Source: Toxonevra muliebris | Lineage: Eukaryota > Arthropoda > Insecta > Diptera > Pallopteridae | Length of the DNA stretch: 64,000 nucleotides | NCBI GenBank assembly: GCA_963691655.1 | Contig: OY829327.1 | Span: forward strand, 87,122,019-87,186,018 | Direction of reading: 5' to 3' | Part shown: one piece after another, positions 52,560 through 63,697 of the stretch | How the letters are laid out: each line of letters opens with the position of its first letter | Numbering within the stretch: position 1 is the first letter of the stretch | Made by a program: the position numbers and the translations under genes | Notes under the pieces: model-generated | Seen by the model: the letters and a program-made list of their open reading frames with translations, nothing else | Database searches by the model: none | Told to the model about the DNA's origin: nothing

Positions 52560-55272
52560 CAAAGATATTTTTTAGATTAAAAACGAAAACGAAACGTTCA
52601 AAACCTGTACAAATCTTGCAAATATTGAAAAGTTTTTCATTTACAACGATTGAAAACATCAATATTCCGTACCATCTCGGGTAGAATACCCCCTTAAATT
52701 TCTGACTTTAATCGCGAAAATATTAAAAAAATTAAATCGAATTTGTGTTAAATTTTTGTAAACATTAAATATTTGTATATTTTTGTGGTAAAATATTAAT
52801 ACGAGTACGTATTTTTAATTTAAAAAAAAAAAAAAAAATATTGAAAAGCGTATTTAAAAAAATAAATTTTAAATACGCTTTTTATACCCGCTTGGAAGAT
52901 AATAAAAATTTATTTAAAAACGTCATTATTCGCTTAAAATAATTTTAGATAGAAAAATATCTGCATTTGATATGATGATTTTATTTATGAATAGTAAAAC
53001 AGTGTAAGAAATGTTGTGTGAAAATCAAAGTGGGGGAGGCGCGGGCTTGGCACTAATTCGAAAAGGGGTACGCTGGAAGAAAACAGTTGAGAACCGCTGG
53101 TATAGTCATTAGTAATATCAACATGCATTCCCGCATTAAATTCGGTTTTAATTATTTCGATCGTACGAGGGGGACCACGCCCAATTGTACAATCTCTCCC
53201 ACTTTCTTTACACTTATTTGCAGTAGCAACCTCCTCGTACCAAACTTAGTGGTTGTAGCTCAAATAGCTTGCAAGGTATTCAGTATTAGGTATTTCGTTT
53301 GTATGAGAGATGCCGCGCCTAATCAAACAATATACTATATAATATAATATAAGTATATTAGATTGAAAAAACTATTCTCTACTAATTTGTTTTTGCCAAG
53401 AAAAATAAATCTTCAAGTGTAAACTCACAAGTAGGCAGAATAGAATTTCACAAGAGAGACCTAATTTACACTCATTCGTTTTTTTTTTTTCATTTTTTTT
53501 AATACAGCATCGAATAAAGTAATATAGGAATGTAGAAATATCCTTTTTCTTTGAATTATTTACACCAAAATCGTTCTATTTCGTTATTTTGCTACTAATG
53601 AGCTCATTACCCATGAAGAAACTTTTTCCTCACTTTGAACTCTTTTACATTTCCGGCGCTCTATTTTTGTTGGCCTTATATATTTTTCTATGCCCCTTTA
53701 TCTGCATAACATTTTGAATATAAATCATTTAGATTTACAGATACACAAACTCTAATTTTAGTATGAAAAATCCTTTCCGTTCAGTTGTCATATATGCTGT
53801 TTCCGGTTTCCGTTTTCCATACCATTTTCTATTTTTTTTTTTTTTTTTTTTGGAATCGGCTGTGATGTGAATACATACATGGATGGTTGTTGAAGCAGCT
53901 CATTAATTCATAGTAGAAAATAAAGAAGAAAAATAAAAAATGTATGCTCATAATACTTTCAAAATCTTTCAAGTAATTTCCTGTTGCTGCAAGTGACATG
54001 TGAACTTTATATGCACATACAAACAAACAATCTGCGATATTTATAGATAGACGTGTATGTGTGCTAAAGATGTTTTCGTTCGAACGGAAAACGGAAGTGA
54101 CAAAATATTTATTGTGAAAGAAGCACAAAATTTTAATAATACATGCTGATTCTGAAAATTTGATTATAAGCAAGTGAAGACAACCAAAATCTTATAGAAA
54201 CGTTGAAAATACAATGAAATTTAATAAATTAAGTTTTTTTTTTTTGTTTTGTTAGAATAGTATTTTGGGAATGGAATTGCGCAGGCTTACATACATATTT
54301 CATATTTATGTCAACTGCACAGAAAACCTCATAAATTTTATAACAAATTCTTCTTCCTTAATTCTCCAAAAATTGAGAAATTTCGTGTATTTGCAACAAT
54401 TTAAATTTAATTTTAATATGACAACAACAGACTCAAATTCAGGAAATTTACAATGACAACATACCAACACTCACTTGCAAGTCACACACACACACACACA
54501 CATACTTTCACATCAAAAATAACATGACAGAATAATAACTGTCCGGAAATTCATAAAATGTAATGCAAACACTTCCACTACAGAAGAAAAACATAAAATT
54601 GACAGAATGAGGCAGACAGTGAGAGTGAGAGAGAGAGAGAGAGGTGAAGAAGAAAACAAAATGAAAAATGAAAAATTAAGAAGAAAATATGCTTCTGCTG
54701 CTGCTACGGAAATTTTGTGATGACTGACCACAAAATTTACAACAATATCTCGTACATACAGACATACATAGCCACCGCTGCTTGCAGAAACAATAACAAG
54801 AACACTGTATATAATAATATAAACAAAATCATAATAATAAATAACCTGAAGAGCAAAAATTATCCCTCAAAAAAGAGATAGAGGAAAAGAGAAGAAAGGG
54901 AGAGGCATAGGGGGAGGAGAACGGAGAAACTGATGATGACGATGATGGACTTTTTTAAGCCACAAGAAAACAAGAAAAGGCAATTTCTATGTTTATACAT
55001 AGTATGCAGAAGAAAAGTAGCCTTAAGTTGCTCAGTAAAATATATGTGTGTAAATTTATGTTGGTATGTATGTAGCAACCCAGTTGCACAAACAGGGAAT
55101 ACTCCTCAAACGATTAATGATTTCTTTACTCCAAAAGGAGGAATAAACGAGCAACTCCAATACAGTAACAAAATGTTTGAATTTCACTAACACAATTTCA
55201 TAATTTTATACGGTATATTTTTAGAAATAATGATAAACAAAGACAGCCTGATTGAGTAACCCAGTTAACCAG
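52560..55272. other. Intron with simple repeats and repeat fragments
   Basis: A small hairpin, AAAGCGTATTTAAAA against TTTTAAATACGCTTTTT (52843-52881). A fragment ending GTTGAGAACCGCTG at about 53085-53098 resembles a hAT end. Two related CG-containing motifs (ACGAGGGGGACCACGCCCAA at 53145, ATGAGAGATGCCGCGCCTAA at 53303) are spaced 158 bp apart. A (CA)n run lies at 54486-54502 and a (GA)n run at 54619-54642. No genes recognised. Confidence 0.5.
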
Positions 55273-55276
55273 TTAA

Positions 55277-55472
55277 CCCTTTACGGTATGTAGGGTAAAA
55301 ACTGCCCCGCATATCTTTTTTTGCATAGTGTGATATATTTTAAACCACCTCGAAAAGTTGAAATTACTTCTAGTCACTTATTTCAATACTTTATTTACAG
55401 TTTCTCATTCTGCCAAAAAAGTTTCTGTGCAACTGGTGTTTTTTTTTTTCTAAAATCGTGTACATCAAAGGG
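55277..55472. mobile_element. Small TTAA-flanked element (196 bp), piggyBac-like
   Basis: TTAA at 55273-55276 and 55473-55476. The ends are CCCTTTACGGTATG and, complemented, CCCTTTGATGTACACG. The inverted repeat is short (CCCTTT plus scattered matches), so this is less certain than the other TTAA elements here. Confidence 0.5.
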
Positions 55473-55545
55473 TTAAAAATCAGTAACTAGTACTAGAATC
55501 ATTGCAAGAGTAAAAGAAACGAAATTCAAAGACATTAAATTTGCT

Positions 55546-55628
55546 TGTGTGGCTCAGTTGGTAAGCGCGTCGTTTAATATTCGCGATGCGGATTTTTCGT
55601 ACACAGGATCGAGCCTGGAAAAAGGCAA
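55546..55628 (+). other. tRNA-like sequence (SINE head or tRNA pseudogene)
   Basis: TGGCTCAGTTGGTAAGCGCG is an excellent Pol III A box / D-arm. A T-arm with stem CAGG/CCTG follows (ACAGGATCGAGCCTGG), its B box slightly off consensus. The acceptor stem does not pair convincingly, so it is not a working tRNA. Confidence 0.5.
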
Positions 55629-55728
55629 CTCAAGAAAATAATAATATTATAAAAGATAATAGTAAATAATAAAAAAAAATAAAAAATAATGAACAAAAGT
55701 TAAATATAACATTAAAATTAAAAAAAAA

Positions 55729-55803
55729 AGTTGTGGGATTTGAACCTTGGCACACACAAGTGCTTGCGTGCATACTGGCGGTTTAGACAACTAGTCTATG
55801 GTG
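55729..55803 (-). other. Second tRNA-like sequence, opposite strand
   Basis: On the minus strand ATAGACTAGTTGTCTAAACC (A-box-like) is followed about 45 bases later by GGTTCAAATCCCAC, close to a B box. Together with 55546-55628 it forms a convergent pair separated by an A-rich stretch. Confidence 0.4.
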
Positions 55804-56378
55804 TCATGAATTTTGTAATGAACTATTTCGGAGTTTTGTTTTTCTATGAGAAGCACGTGATCTCATGCTCTTAAACGTGTCCTCCTTTATTGCTCCTTTT
55901 GGAGGCTAAAACGAGTACTCCATGCCCTAGGACATGCAATGTTAAAAAGGAGTACAAAATGCAAGAGCTCTGGAGCAATAGGGAGTAATCGATTGCTCGC
56001 TTTGGAGCGCCCAATGATTACTCCTACGATCATCCAAATTTCAACTGGGAACTACAGTCACTCACACATGCAAATGTCATATAATGAACTCACAGCAGCA
56101 AGCATTGCAGCAAAATATTAAAAGTTATTCTCTTAGTTTGTGTGTTAGTGAAGCTTTAAAAATTTTTTTTTTGTTTTTATTTTTTGGAAGAAATTTATAA
56201 AAAAAAAAAAAAAATACTTGAAATCTTGTTGAAATTTCTACATACACACATAATTACGTATGTATGTATGTACATAACCATAACTAAGCTTGCGGCCAAA
56301 GTAGAAGTCTTTATTGTGGTTGCTATTACAACATACATATATATTTGATACATCCTTGCTGACTTACAAAGACATGTT
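55804..56378. other. Intron, nothing firm
   Basis: Short inverted motifs around GGAGCAATAGGGAGTAAT and ATTGCTCCTTTTGGAG (55885-56020) suggest a degraded repeat. No coding signature. Confidence 0.4.
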
Positions 56379-56563
56379 CACTAGCGGATCCCGAGATTGC
56401 CAATAAGGAAGGGAGGCAGGGGGTGGAGGGGTTTGTGAATTTGTTCGTCCCTTTAAAATTTATTTTGGATCATGAACAACAATCGAAATGTGTGGGGCTT
56501 TCATCTGAAAAGGCGGGAGAGGAGAAGAAGGTTATCCCAAACACCCTCTTTGAGCCGCTAGTG
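56379..56563. mobile_element. Small inverted-repeat element with CACTA ends, copy 2 (185 bp)
   Basis: The left end is CACTAGCGGATCCCGAGA and the complement of the right end is CACTAGCGGCTCAAAGAGG. It has the same ends as 17708-17868, a G-rich block inside the left end (56410-56429) and a related centre (ATTTTGGATCATGAACAAC versus ATTTTGATCATTGGTTATT). No clear target duplication. Confidence 0.6.
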
Positions 56564-58704
56564 TATATGATTGTTTTTGATGCTTAGGTGTTAAATGTAT
56601 GTATGTATATGTGTTAAATGTTAAGTTATTTTACTTTGAATAAGAAAGCAGGAAGTTATTTTGTTATTAAAAATAATAAAATATGAGCTCCATCCACATA
56701 CGAACAAAGAGTGAATGATTTTTAAGAAAATTTTTTTTATTCATTTTTTGATTTAAGAAAAATATTGGTTTTTAGTTTTAACAAATTTTGCATAGAAATT
56801 GAAAATATATCAAAGAAATATGTAGAGATGATTTTTAATCTGAAAAATTATAATATTCAGTAGGAAGAAAAATATGTTTTATATATTTATTATAAGTAGA
56901 TTAAGAGTTCAGTGAAAATGCATGAGAAAATCAAAATATTTCTAAAGAAAATCTATATGCATATACATATAAGATAATTAAGGTAATTATGGGGCAACAG
57001 CCCTGGCGAAGGCAAAGGCTGTCCCTTTGCCTTTCGCATAACCTTTTCACATTTGAGACACCAGATAATTTCTTTATATCTTTTTCGTTGGGTTTGTCTC
57101 AGAAAATTTTTCAAATATATTTATATATTTCATTTTTTGTGAATTAAGAGTTGCTCTATGGACTCACTTCTTCTATTCAAATATTTATGAGAAAAATACT
57201 CCATTACCAAAACACAACTTTGAAATTTCAATAGAAAAATAATTCAATTTAGTTTCTTCTGAAAAAATTATAGAACAAAAAACCAAATTACTGTTTTGAA
57301 TTCTAAGTATCTAAGAATAAGTTAAAAGTCATGCTTCGAACGCATTTCCTCTCCATATTCCCCGAATACTTTTCAATATTTGGTGGAAGAATAAATGCTA
57401 CATTAACTCCTTAATTTAAGTAGCAGCAACTGTGAAGAAATAAACTTTTACATTTTACTACTACTACTACGTGTACGTAATCGTTATGCCAATTTATCAG
57501 AGAGAAGAATATATATCAGGCGGACAGACGGATTGACAGTATAAGTGACAGCAACAGTAGCAGTAACAGCAATATAAACAAACAACAACATGAACATTTT
57601 AGCAAAACATTTGAAGTAAAGAAAATCAACTCATTAAAAATTAAAATCACTTTTTCGAAGAATGTCAACACACAAAAAAAATTTCTTCAACTTCATCTTT
57701 AGCTTTTGGGTTCCTACTACTTTTCACTCCAATCTTTCTTTTACTTTTACTCTTTCTCCTAGTTCTTCTTCTGGTTTCTTTATATATATATTGCTTTGAG
57801 AAGAAATATTTTTTAGTAAAACATTTTAAGTACATAGTGAGTAGCTATGCTGAGCCAGAATGCGACGACGATAAAGACGGAGAAGTTATATAATTTCGAC
57901 AACTAACTAACAATTTTTGGATGCCATTTAATTAACACACATAAAGCGCAACAAACATTTGTCAACAAAGTTTATACTCAGTTTACTTTATATAATTCGG
58001 GTGAAGACTTTTAGCAAAATAATTTTCTTTTTATAACACAAATTCGGTAAAGAAAATATTTTTACAACATTTTCAAAATTAAATGTGACAAATAAACGAA
58101 TCTGTTTAAGATAAAATGCTGTTAAAGTCATTGGTATTTTTGGAGAGGATGAGCATAAAGTTGATGTCGCTGATCAGTTTCACAATTTCCAAATTAAACC
58201 AAAACAGTAGCGCTGGGGCTGTATTTAAAATAATATAATAAAAATAAAAAAACAATGGATGTGTGCAAGGCACGCAAGATATTTGATGTGTAAACAGTTA
58301 AGCTAACTGAATGTCATATACATAAGCTCACATATGTATAGCCATATGTAAGGATTTGATGTATAATCTATATGCTTAGGTAATTAATTCAAATTAAAAC
58401 AATTCTTTTATAAACTTAAAAACTTATTAGATATCATTATCTTTTATATATAATAGCCCAATTCACCATAAATTGCAAATGGTCTTGCATATCACATATA
58501 TTTGTTGTTATGATAGCATAAATATTTTGCAATTGCACCAAATCGTGAATAGGGCTGATATGTTGTAGTTGCATTATTTTTCTTTTACTCAAAGCATCGG
58601 GATCTATATGCTCGCATATACGCAGCTGCAATTGCATCCTTTTTTTCGCGCTTTGAGTTTTTCTTCCTGTCGATTTAAAATTTTATTAGATGTGAAAATT
58701 TTAC
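56564..58704. other. Intron, nothing recognised
   Basis: Over 2 kb of AT-rich sequence. No exon for the missing half of the last Ig domain, no element ends and no protein remnants were found by eye. Confidence 0.5.
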
Positions 58705-58708
58705 ATAA

Positions 58709-58784
58709 CGTCGCCTGAGAATTGATTTGGCGTATAGGTATATGAATTTGTACACACATACGTCAAATCAATCCTCAGGCGACG
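58709..58784. mobile_element. 76-bp palindromic micro-element, copy 2 (ATAA duplication)
   Basis: Starts CGTCGCCTGAGAATTGATTT and ends with its near-complement (two mismatches in the right arm: CGTCAAATCAATCCTCAGG). Length is again exactly 76 bp. ATAA flanks both sides (58705-58708 and 58785-58788). Read in reverse it matches the copy at 41231-41306 at about 68 of 76 positions, including the loop. Confidence 0.82.
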
Positions 58785-58805
58785 ATAACTGCTTTCCACA
58801 TTTAA

Positions 58806-59010
58806 CCTTAGGAAGGCAACAGGGATGACTAGTCACCCCACTACTTTTTAAAAGCACCGCAAAGAGAGTTGTCTTAACTGCATTTAATAAAAATAAAAAA
58901 GAATGTATTTTTATTGAAGTAAATAAGTGATTTTATAATAAATAAGTCTGATTTTTTCTGTTTAACATATTTGCTATTTACATAGATAAAAAAGTGTTGC
59001 CTTTCTAAGG
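58806..59010. mobile_element. TTAA-flanked MITE with CCTTAG(G/A)AAGGCAACA ends (205 bp)
   Basis: TTAA at 58802-58805 and 59011-59014. The left end is CCTTAGGAAGGCAACA and the complement of the right end is CCTTAGAAAGGCAACA, 15 of 16 matching. piggyBac-type. It starts only 14 bp after the palindromic micro-element's right flank. The interior is AT-rich and non-coding. Confidence 0.8.
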
Positions 59011-59014
59011 TTAA

Positions 59015-59659
59015 TGCACAAAGCAAAATTTTTATAATGCCGTGATTTGCTATAATTATCACTACGTTTTGCTTATACATTTATTGAAACCTAGATTCCT
59101 TATTACTTATCCTTTTGTATTGTTTTTGTATTTTAAAAAATATTTAATTTTAATGCAATCTAACTTACCGAATGCAAAACCTATCAAACGCCTGTGTTTG
59201 CTACGGCGACTTCTCTGCTTGTATGGTATAGTCGATCTCCACACGTTTAACACCAACAAATAATTCTGCCACTAATAAATGTACACACACATTTTGTTTT
59301 CGTATGTTTCGTTTGTATGTGTGAGTAAACTGATAGAAACATAAACAAACAAACTCCGCTCGTATTTTAATTTCTCCCTCTCTTCTTCTCTTTGTTGTTT
59401 AGAGTAGCACAGTCATGCCGCGCAGTAGTGTGAGCGAGAAGGGAACTGGACGTTACAGTTATCTTACATCTTACGATACAGTTATTGTTACATTTTACAC
59501 ATTTGAAATTTTGCCCATACCGTGAGCTAAAATGTTTACACATCAATAATTAATATAATGCTAAAAATATGTATAAGAAACAAAAATTATGTGTCTGCAA
59601 GCACTCACAGTAGAAGTGAAACTATGTTGTTTATTAGAAAATTGTTAGAAAACATTTAT
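59015..59659. other. Intron, nothing recognised
   Basis: AT-rich with short microsatellite-like stretches. The ORF at 59042-59263 has no supporting feature. Confidence 0.45.
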
Positions 59660-60215
59660 AAAACATTCTGTTGAAGTTTTTGCAGTCCTCTTCTCTCTAT
59701 TATTGTTGTTGCTTTTCCTCTGTTGATACTCTCTACACTTATCGGCACAAACACGACTTAGTACACGTATATAACATATGAAAGGAAAGTTCAGTTATAT
59801 GCAATCAAGCCGAGACTTCTATATCGAATCTCACTAAAGCAAATGCGATAAAACTGCAAGAAGTCGTCTGCTCTCTGCTTGATTGTATGTAGCCGAATAA
59901 CAACTACTTAACTTCGTTTTTTACTGATTTTGTTTGAGTGCCACAAAAGCAAATCGTGACCGTTGTTTTTGAAGTTTTTGCACTCTTCCTTTTTCTACAT
60001 CTGCACGAACATGACCTAACACACATATATAACACATGAAACTAAAACAGCTATAAGCAGTCAAGCTCTCTCACTAAAGCACATTGAGATAACACTGCAA
60101 GAAATTGACTCTCTGCATGATTGTATGCAGCCGATCTCCATATGACTTCGTTCGCTAAACACTAACAACAACATAACTTCGTTTCTTATTAGTTTCGTAT
60201 GAGTGCAACAACAAT
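59660..60215. repeat. Degenerate tandem duplication, unit ~290 bp
   Basis: Two successive segments (about 59670-59960 and 59965-60215) share in the same order AAGTTTTTGCA, ATATAACA(T/C)ATGAAA, GC(A/T)(A/G)TCAAGC, CTCACTAAAGCA, ACTGCAAGAA, TGATTGTATG(T/C)AGCCGA and TTCGT.T..TTA. They have diverged noticeably. No coding sequence. Confidence 0.6.
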
Positions 60216-62360
60216 ACGACTTCCTTTGCAAAATTGTCGATTTACCCCCGCTAAAGAAGTTTCACTTTAAAAGTGTACATCAATAAAAAGCAAAGGTACT
60301 GCTCACCTCTCTCTAACTCTCTTTTTCTTCTTGCTTCATCTGCCTGATGAACACCTATATTAATGGATCCACAGCACAGCATACATCATTATCATTATGT
60401 ATTATCAACTCATCGTTGTACAAAATAATATCAACAGCAATAGCAGCAAGAGGAGGAATTGAAGCAAAGCACGATTCTCATCATCAAACTCATCAACCTC
60501 ATAAACAACAACACCAACCATATATATTCATTCATACATCCAAACCGACATCAAAATATTCAATCAAACAAGACAGAACGTCAATTTATTAACTCAATAT
60601 TTACACAAAATGAGGAAGTCTTTTCTTAACTTTGTTTTTGTTTTGGTGGCTCATAATCCTCTCCTTCTCCAACTCGTTGCAATAGTCTCTCCCATTCTCT
60701 TTTACTCTTTACTCCTGTGTATTCGAACCCTACTTTTTATTTATTTTTACTAATACTACTACTAAATTTTTTTGCGATTTTTTATTTCTCTGTTGTTGTT
60801 GCTGTTGGTGTTTTGGTGCTGCTGCTATCAGTTTTGTTTTGTTTTGTTATTGCTGAGAAATAAATGTCTTGCATTGAATTTATAAATAAATAAAATGTTA
60901 CATTTTCATGTCGAAGCTTCATTGAGTTTTTCCGTCAAATTGAATTACTGCAAAGCGTCATATAAAAGTAGAAAAAAAAGTTATTTTAGGTTATATAGTT
61001 AGCTGTAAAGTTATAGCTTTAGTTACTGCATGAAATTTATATTATTCGCTTTTGAATGAAAGATTTTTTGAATGTCTTTTGTTAACTTGGAACTACTTGT
61101 TAACTAGGAACTACTACTTAATTTTGTAGTTCATTATGCTCTCACTAACACTAAAATAAATTTATTGAGCGCAAAATTATCAGATGGTGGTCCATTTCCA
61201 CAACTACTTTATATTGTTTAGTGGTAGCTGAAGTTCTTTTCACTGATTGGTGTGAAAAGTTTTAGCTTCCACGATAGTAATAGTGATGGTGGATTTTGAT
61301 CGAAACTCTACTGTCTGTTAGAAATAATTATCTTCGATATTGAAATATGTCATTAAAAAGAAATGTTAGGTCAGTTAGGGTTGATTACGACTACCTCTTT
61401 ACGAAATCTTTACGCCAATTGTAAATTGTTGAAGTTAAAGACTGAATTTAATGAAAGAAAGTATTAACTATTTTGTTTTATTTCAAATCTAAATTAAACT
61501 CTTGTCTTCGTAAGGGGTAAATAAAATCGCTCCTGGTTGAAATAGAAAGCATGAGCAAAGAAAGAGAATAATGCGCAGAAAAATTACTAATCTATTCTAT
61601 TGATGCGAAGTACGCTTAAGCCCTAGTCAAATTTTACATCTGCTAGGCATTGACTTTGTCAGCTTGATGAATGTGCTCTTGGGTTCCATCCCCCACTTTT
61701 ATTTCAAATCTATCCCAGCTTATCCCTGATTTGGAAGTGGTACATAACCCATTCTATGTTTCGAGGTTTCGAAGTAGGTTTCAAGGATTTAAACTCGGAT
61801 GTTAGTGAGAACTCATAAGAGAAATGAGCCCTTCTCCATGCTAATCAATCTTAAAACAACTTTAATGTGCGTTTTGAGTAGATTTCATGTCTAAATATTC
61901 CACAAAATGGCAATTTCCACAATGGCTAATGAAGCATTTGAGTCTCCGGAGCTTCCCTGAGGATTAAATGGTCAAGACCATGAACAAAATATTTTATGCA
62001 ATTGCAAAAAGTTCCTCCCCCTTGCTTGCCAGTGACTTTACAGAGCAATGTTTTAGTTGTACTCCTTTGATTCTTCTAATATGGGACTCGTAGTATGAAT
62101 TAATTCAATTAAATTTGGATTCATTGAACCAGTTTTGACTACGTCAATTTGTCATTAACTAGATGGAAAACAGTTCTGCATAGTCAGAAGTTAAAAGTGG
62201 ACCGATGAGTCGAAATTCAGTTGAATCAATTCATTCAACAAGTTTTTTATTAGACGAATCAAAGGGGGACGACTAAAACATAGCTTTTAAATAAAAATCA
62301 ACAAATGCCATGAAAACGTAATAAGTATGGTATGCCAAGATTTGTTGCTTTTGTTTTACA
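60216..62360. other. Intron, mostly unique sequence
   Basis: CAT/CAA-rich stretch at 60350-60600 (an 81-codon ORF there is His/Gln/Ser-rich repeat translation). 60600-62360 is ordinary AT-rich sequence without recognisable elements. Confidence 0.45.
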
Positions 62361-62494
62361 CAGTACTGTATCTGGTTTTCACTATGTCAAATTCAGTCAA
62401 ATTTGCTAACATGTTGGCAATTTCATATAAAAAATTTGTTCTTTCTCTCTCTTTGCCGTTGAATATGGCATAGTGAAAATCAGACATAACTCTG
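62361..62494. mobile_element. Short inverted-repeat element (~134 bp)
   Basis: The left end is CAGTACTGTATCTGGTTTTC, then ACTATG; the right end, complemented, is CAGAGTTATGTCTGATTTTC, then ACTATG. Both continue with (T/C)CA(A/T)ATTC. The arms are about 34 bp with a handful of mismatches. A target duplication was not found. Confidence 0.55.
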
Positions 62495-63003
62495 TCTTCC
62501 GTACTTATTTGAGAGAATTTACATCAAATGAAAGGATACGATACTTGATATCAAGAACTCAAGAATAATGGAATACAAGATTACGCCAATAAGTTGAATA
62601 AAAATTAATATTAATACTGTCGAGATGATATAGCAACTTTCGATGCTCGCACAACCAGATAACTTTGCATAATTAGGATATCTTTAGTGTGAAATTTAAT
62701 GAGGAATCGATAAAAAGTAAGAAGTTTACTTTTGTATTCAAACCGAGATTCAATTTTTTTAATTTTGGCCAAATAAATTTTTCAGCGGCCTCATAATGCA
62801 CTGTTTATATGTAAAAGCAAATAAAGAAAATGGCAATCTACGTCACAGAGGCAATTCTCAATTTTGTGAGAGCCAAATAACGGAGATGCGCATGGCGTAA
62901 TCTTTTTTCTACCATTCTTGTCAAGAACTGTGAATTGAACTACGTATACGCTCAGCGCTCTCCTTGCTGAACTATTGTAGAAGAAATTAAAAATACTAGT
63001 CGG
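62495..63003. other. Intron, nothing recognised
   Basis: AT-rich sequence without element ends or coding signature. Confidence 0.45.
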
Positions 63004-63006
63004 TAA

Positions 63007-63694
63007 GGGCGATGTTACACGATCAATGTTTTGCTGTCAAACAATGAAATTGTTGTTGTTTTGAAAAATGAACACTGAGCAAAAGAGAGAATGAACACAA
63101 TTCACGTCAAACTTTTTTAGTGACGAAAAAAACCTGCATCACTTCAAATAAAATTGGGTTGCTGATGATACACTGTTGCATTTTATTGGAAAATACTAAT
63201 ATTTTATGAAAAATACTATACTTTTTGCTAACTTATAAATACATGTTTTTCTTTGCCACCCTTTGCATTGTTGGCTTTTGCTTGTTTGTGAAAATGAGTA
63301 TTGTTTAAAAAATTACTTAATAATTTTTATAAAAACATGGTAATTCAATGGCCAAGTAACAATGTGTCATAGCTTATTTTAATAGTTCGCAAATTTTAAA
63401 GATTATTTTTCTGTGTGTTTCATATATAAATGCAATATTTTTTGTATAATTTGTTGCTATTTCCACCAACATTATCTCATATTATCATAATAATTATTTT
63501 CCATCCAATTCCATTCCAATTGTTGAATTTTCATTCACTCCAATATACAATTAAATACTTTTTAGTTGGAAAAACATAGTTGCAGATAAAAGTATTAAAA
63601 AACTGATAGTGTAACAGGGCATCAAACAAAACGATGAAAAGAGAGTAAAAACAGAAAACATTGACAGCAAAATATTGACCGTGTAACACCAGCC
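63007..63694. mobile_element. PIF/Harbinger-like MITE, TAA duplication (688 bp)
   Basis: The left end is GGGCGATGTTACACGATCAA and the complement of the right end is GGCTGGTGTTACACGGTCAA. Both continue with T(G/A)TTTTGCTGTCAA. TAA lies on both sides (63004-63006 and 63695-63697). A 3-bp TAA duplication with G-rich ends fits PIF/Harbinger. No transposase. Confidence 0.75.
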
Positions 63695-63697
63695 TAA

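Noticed and set aside
53087..53347. 86-codon ORF as a gene
   Set aside because: No family signature. The sequence contains two related motifs 158 bp apart and looks like a dispersed repeat.
55546..55628. Functional tRNA gene
   Set aside because: D-arm and T-arm look right, but the acceptor stem does not pair and the B box is off consensus.
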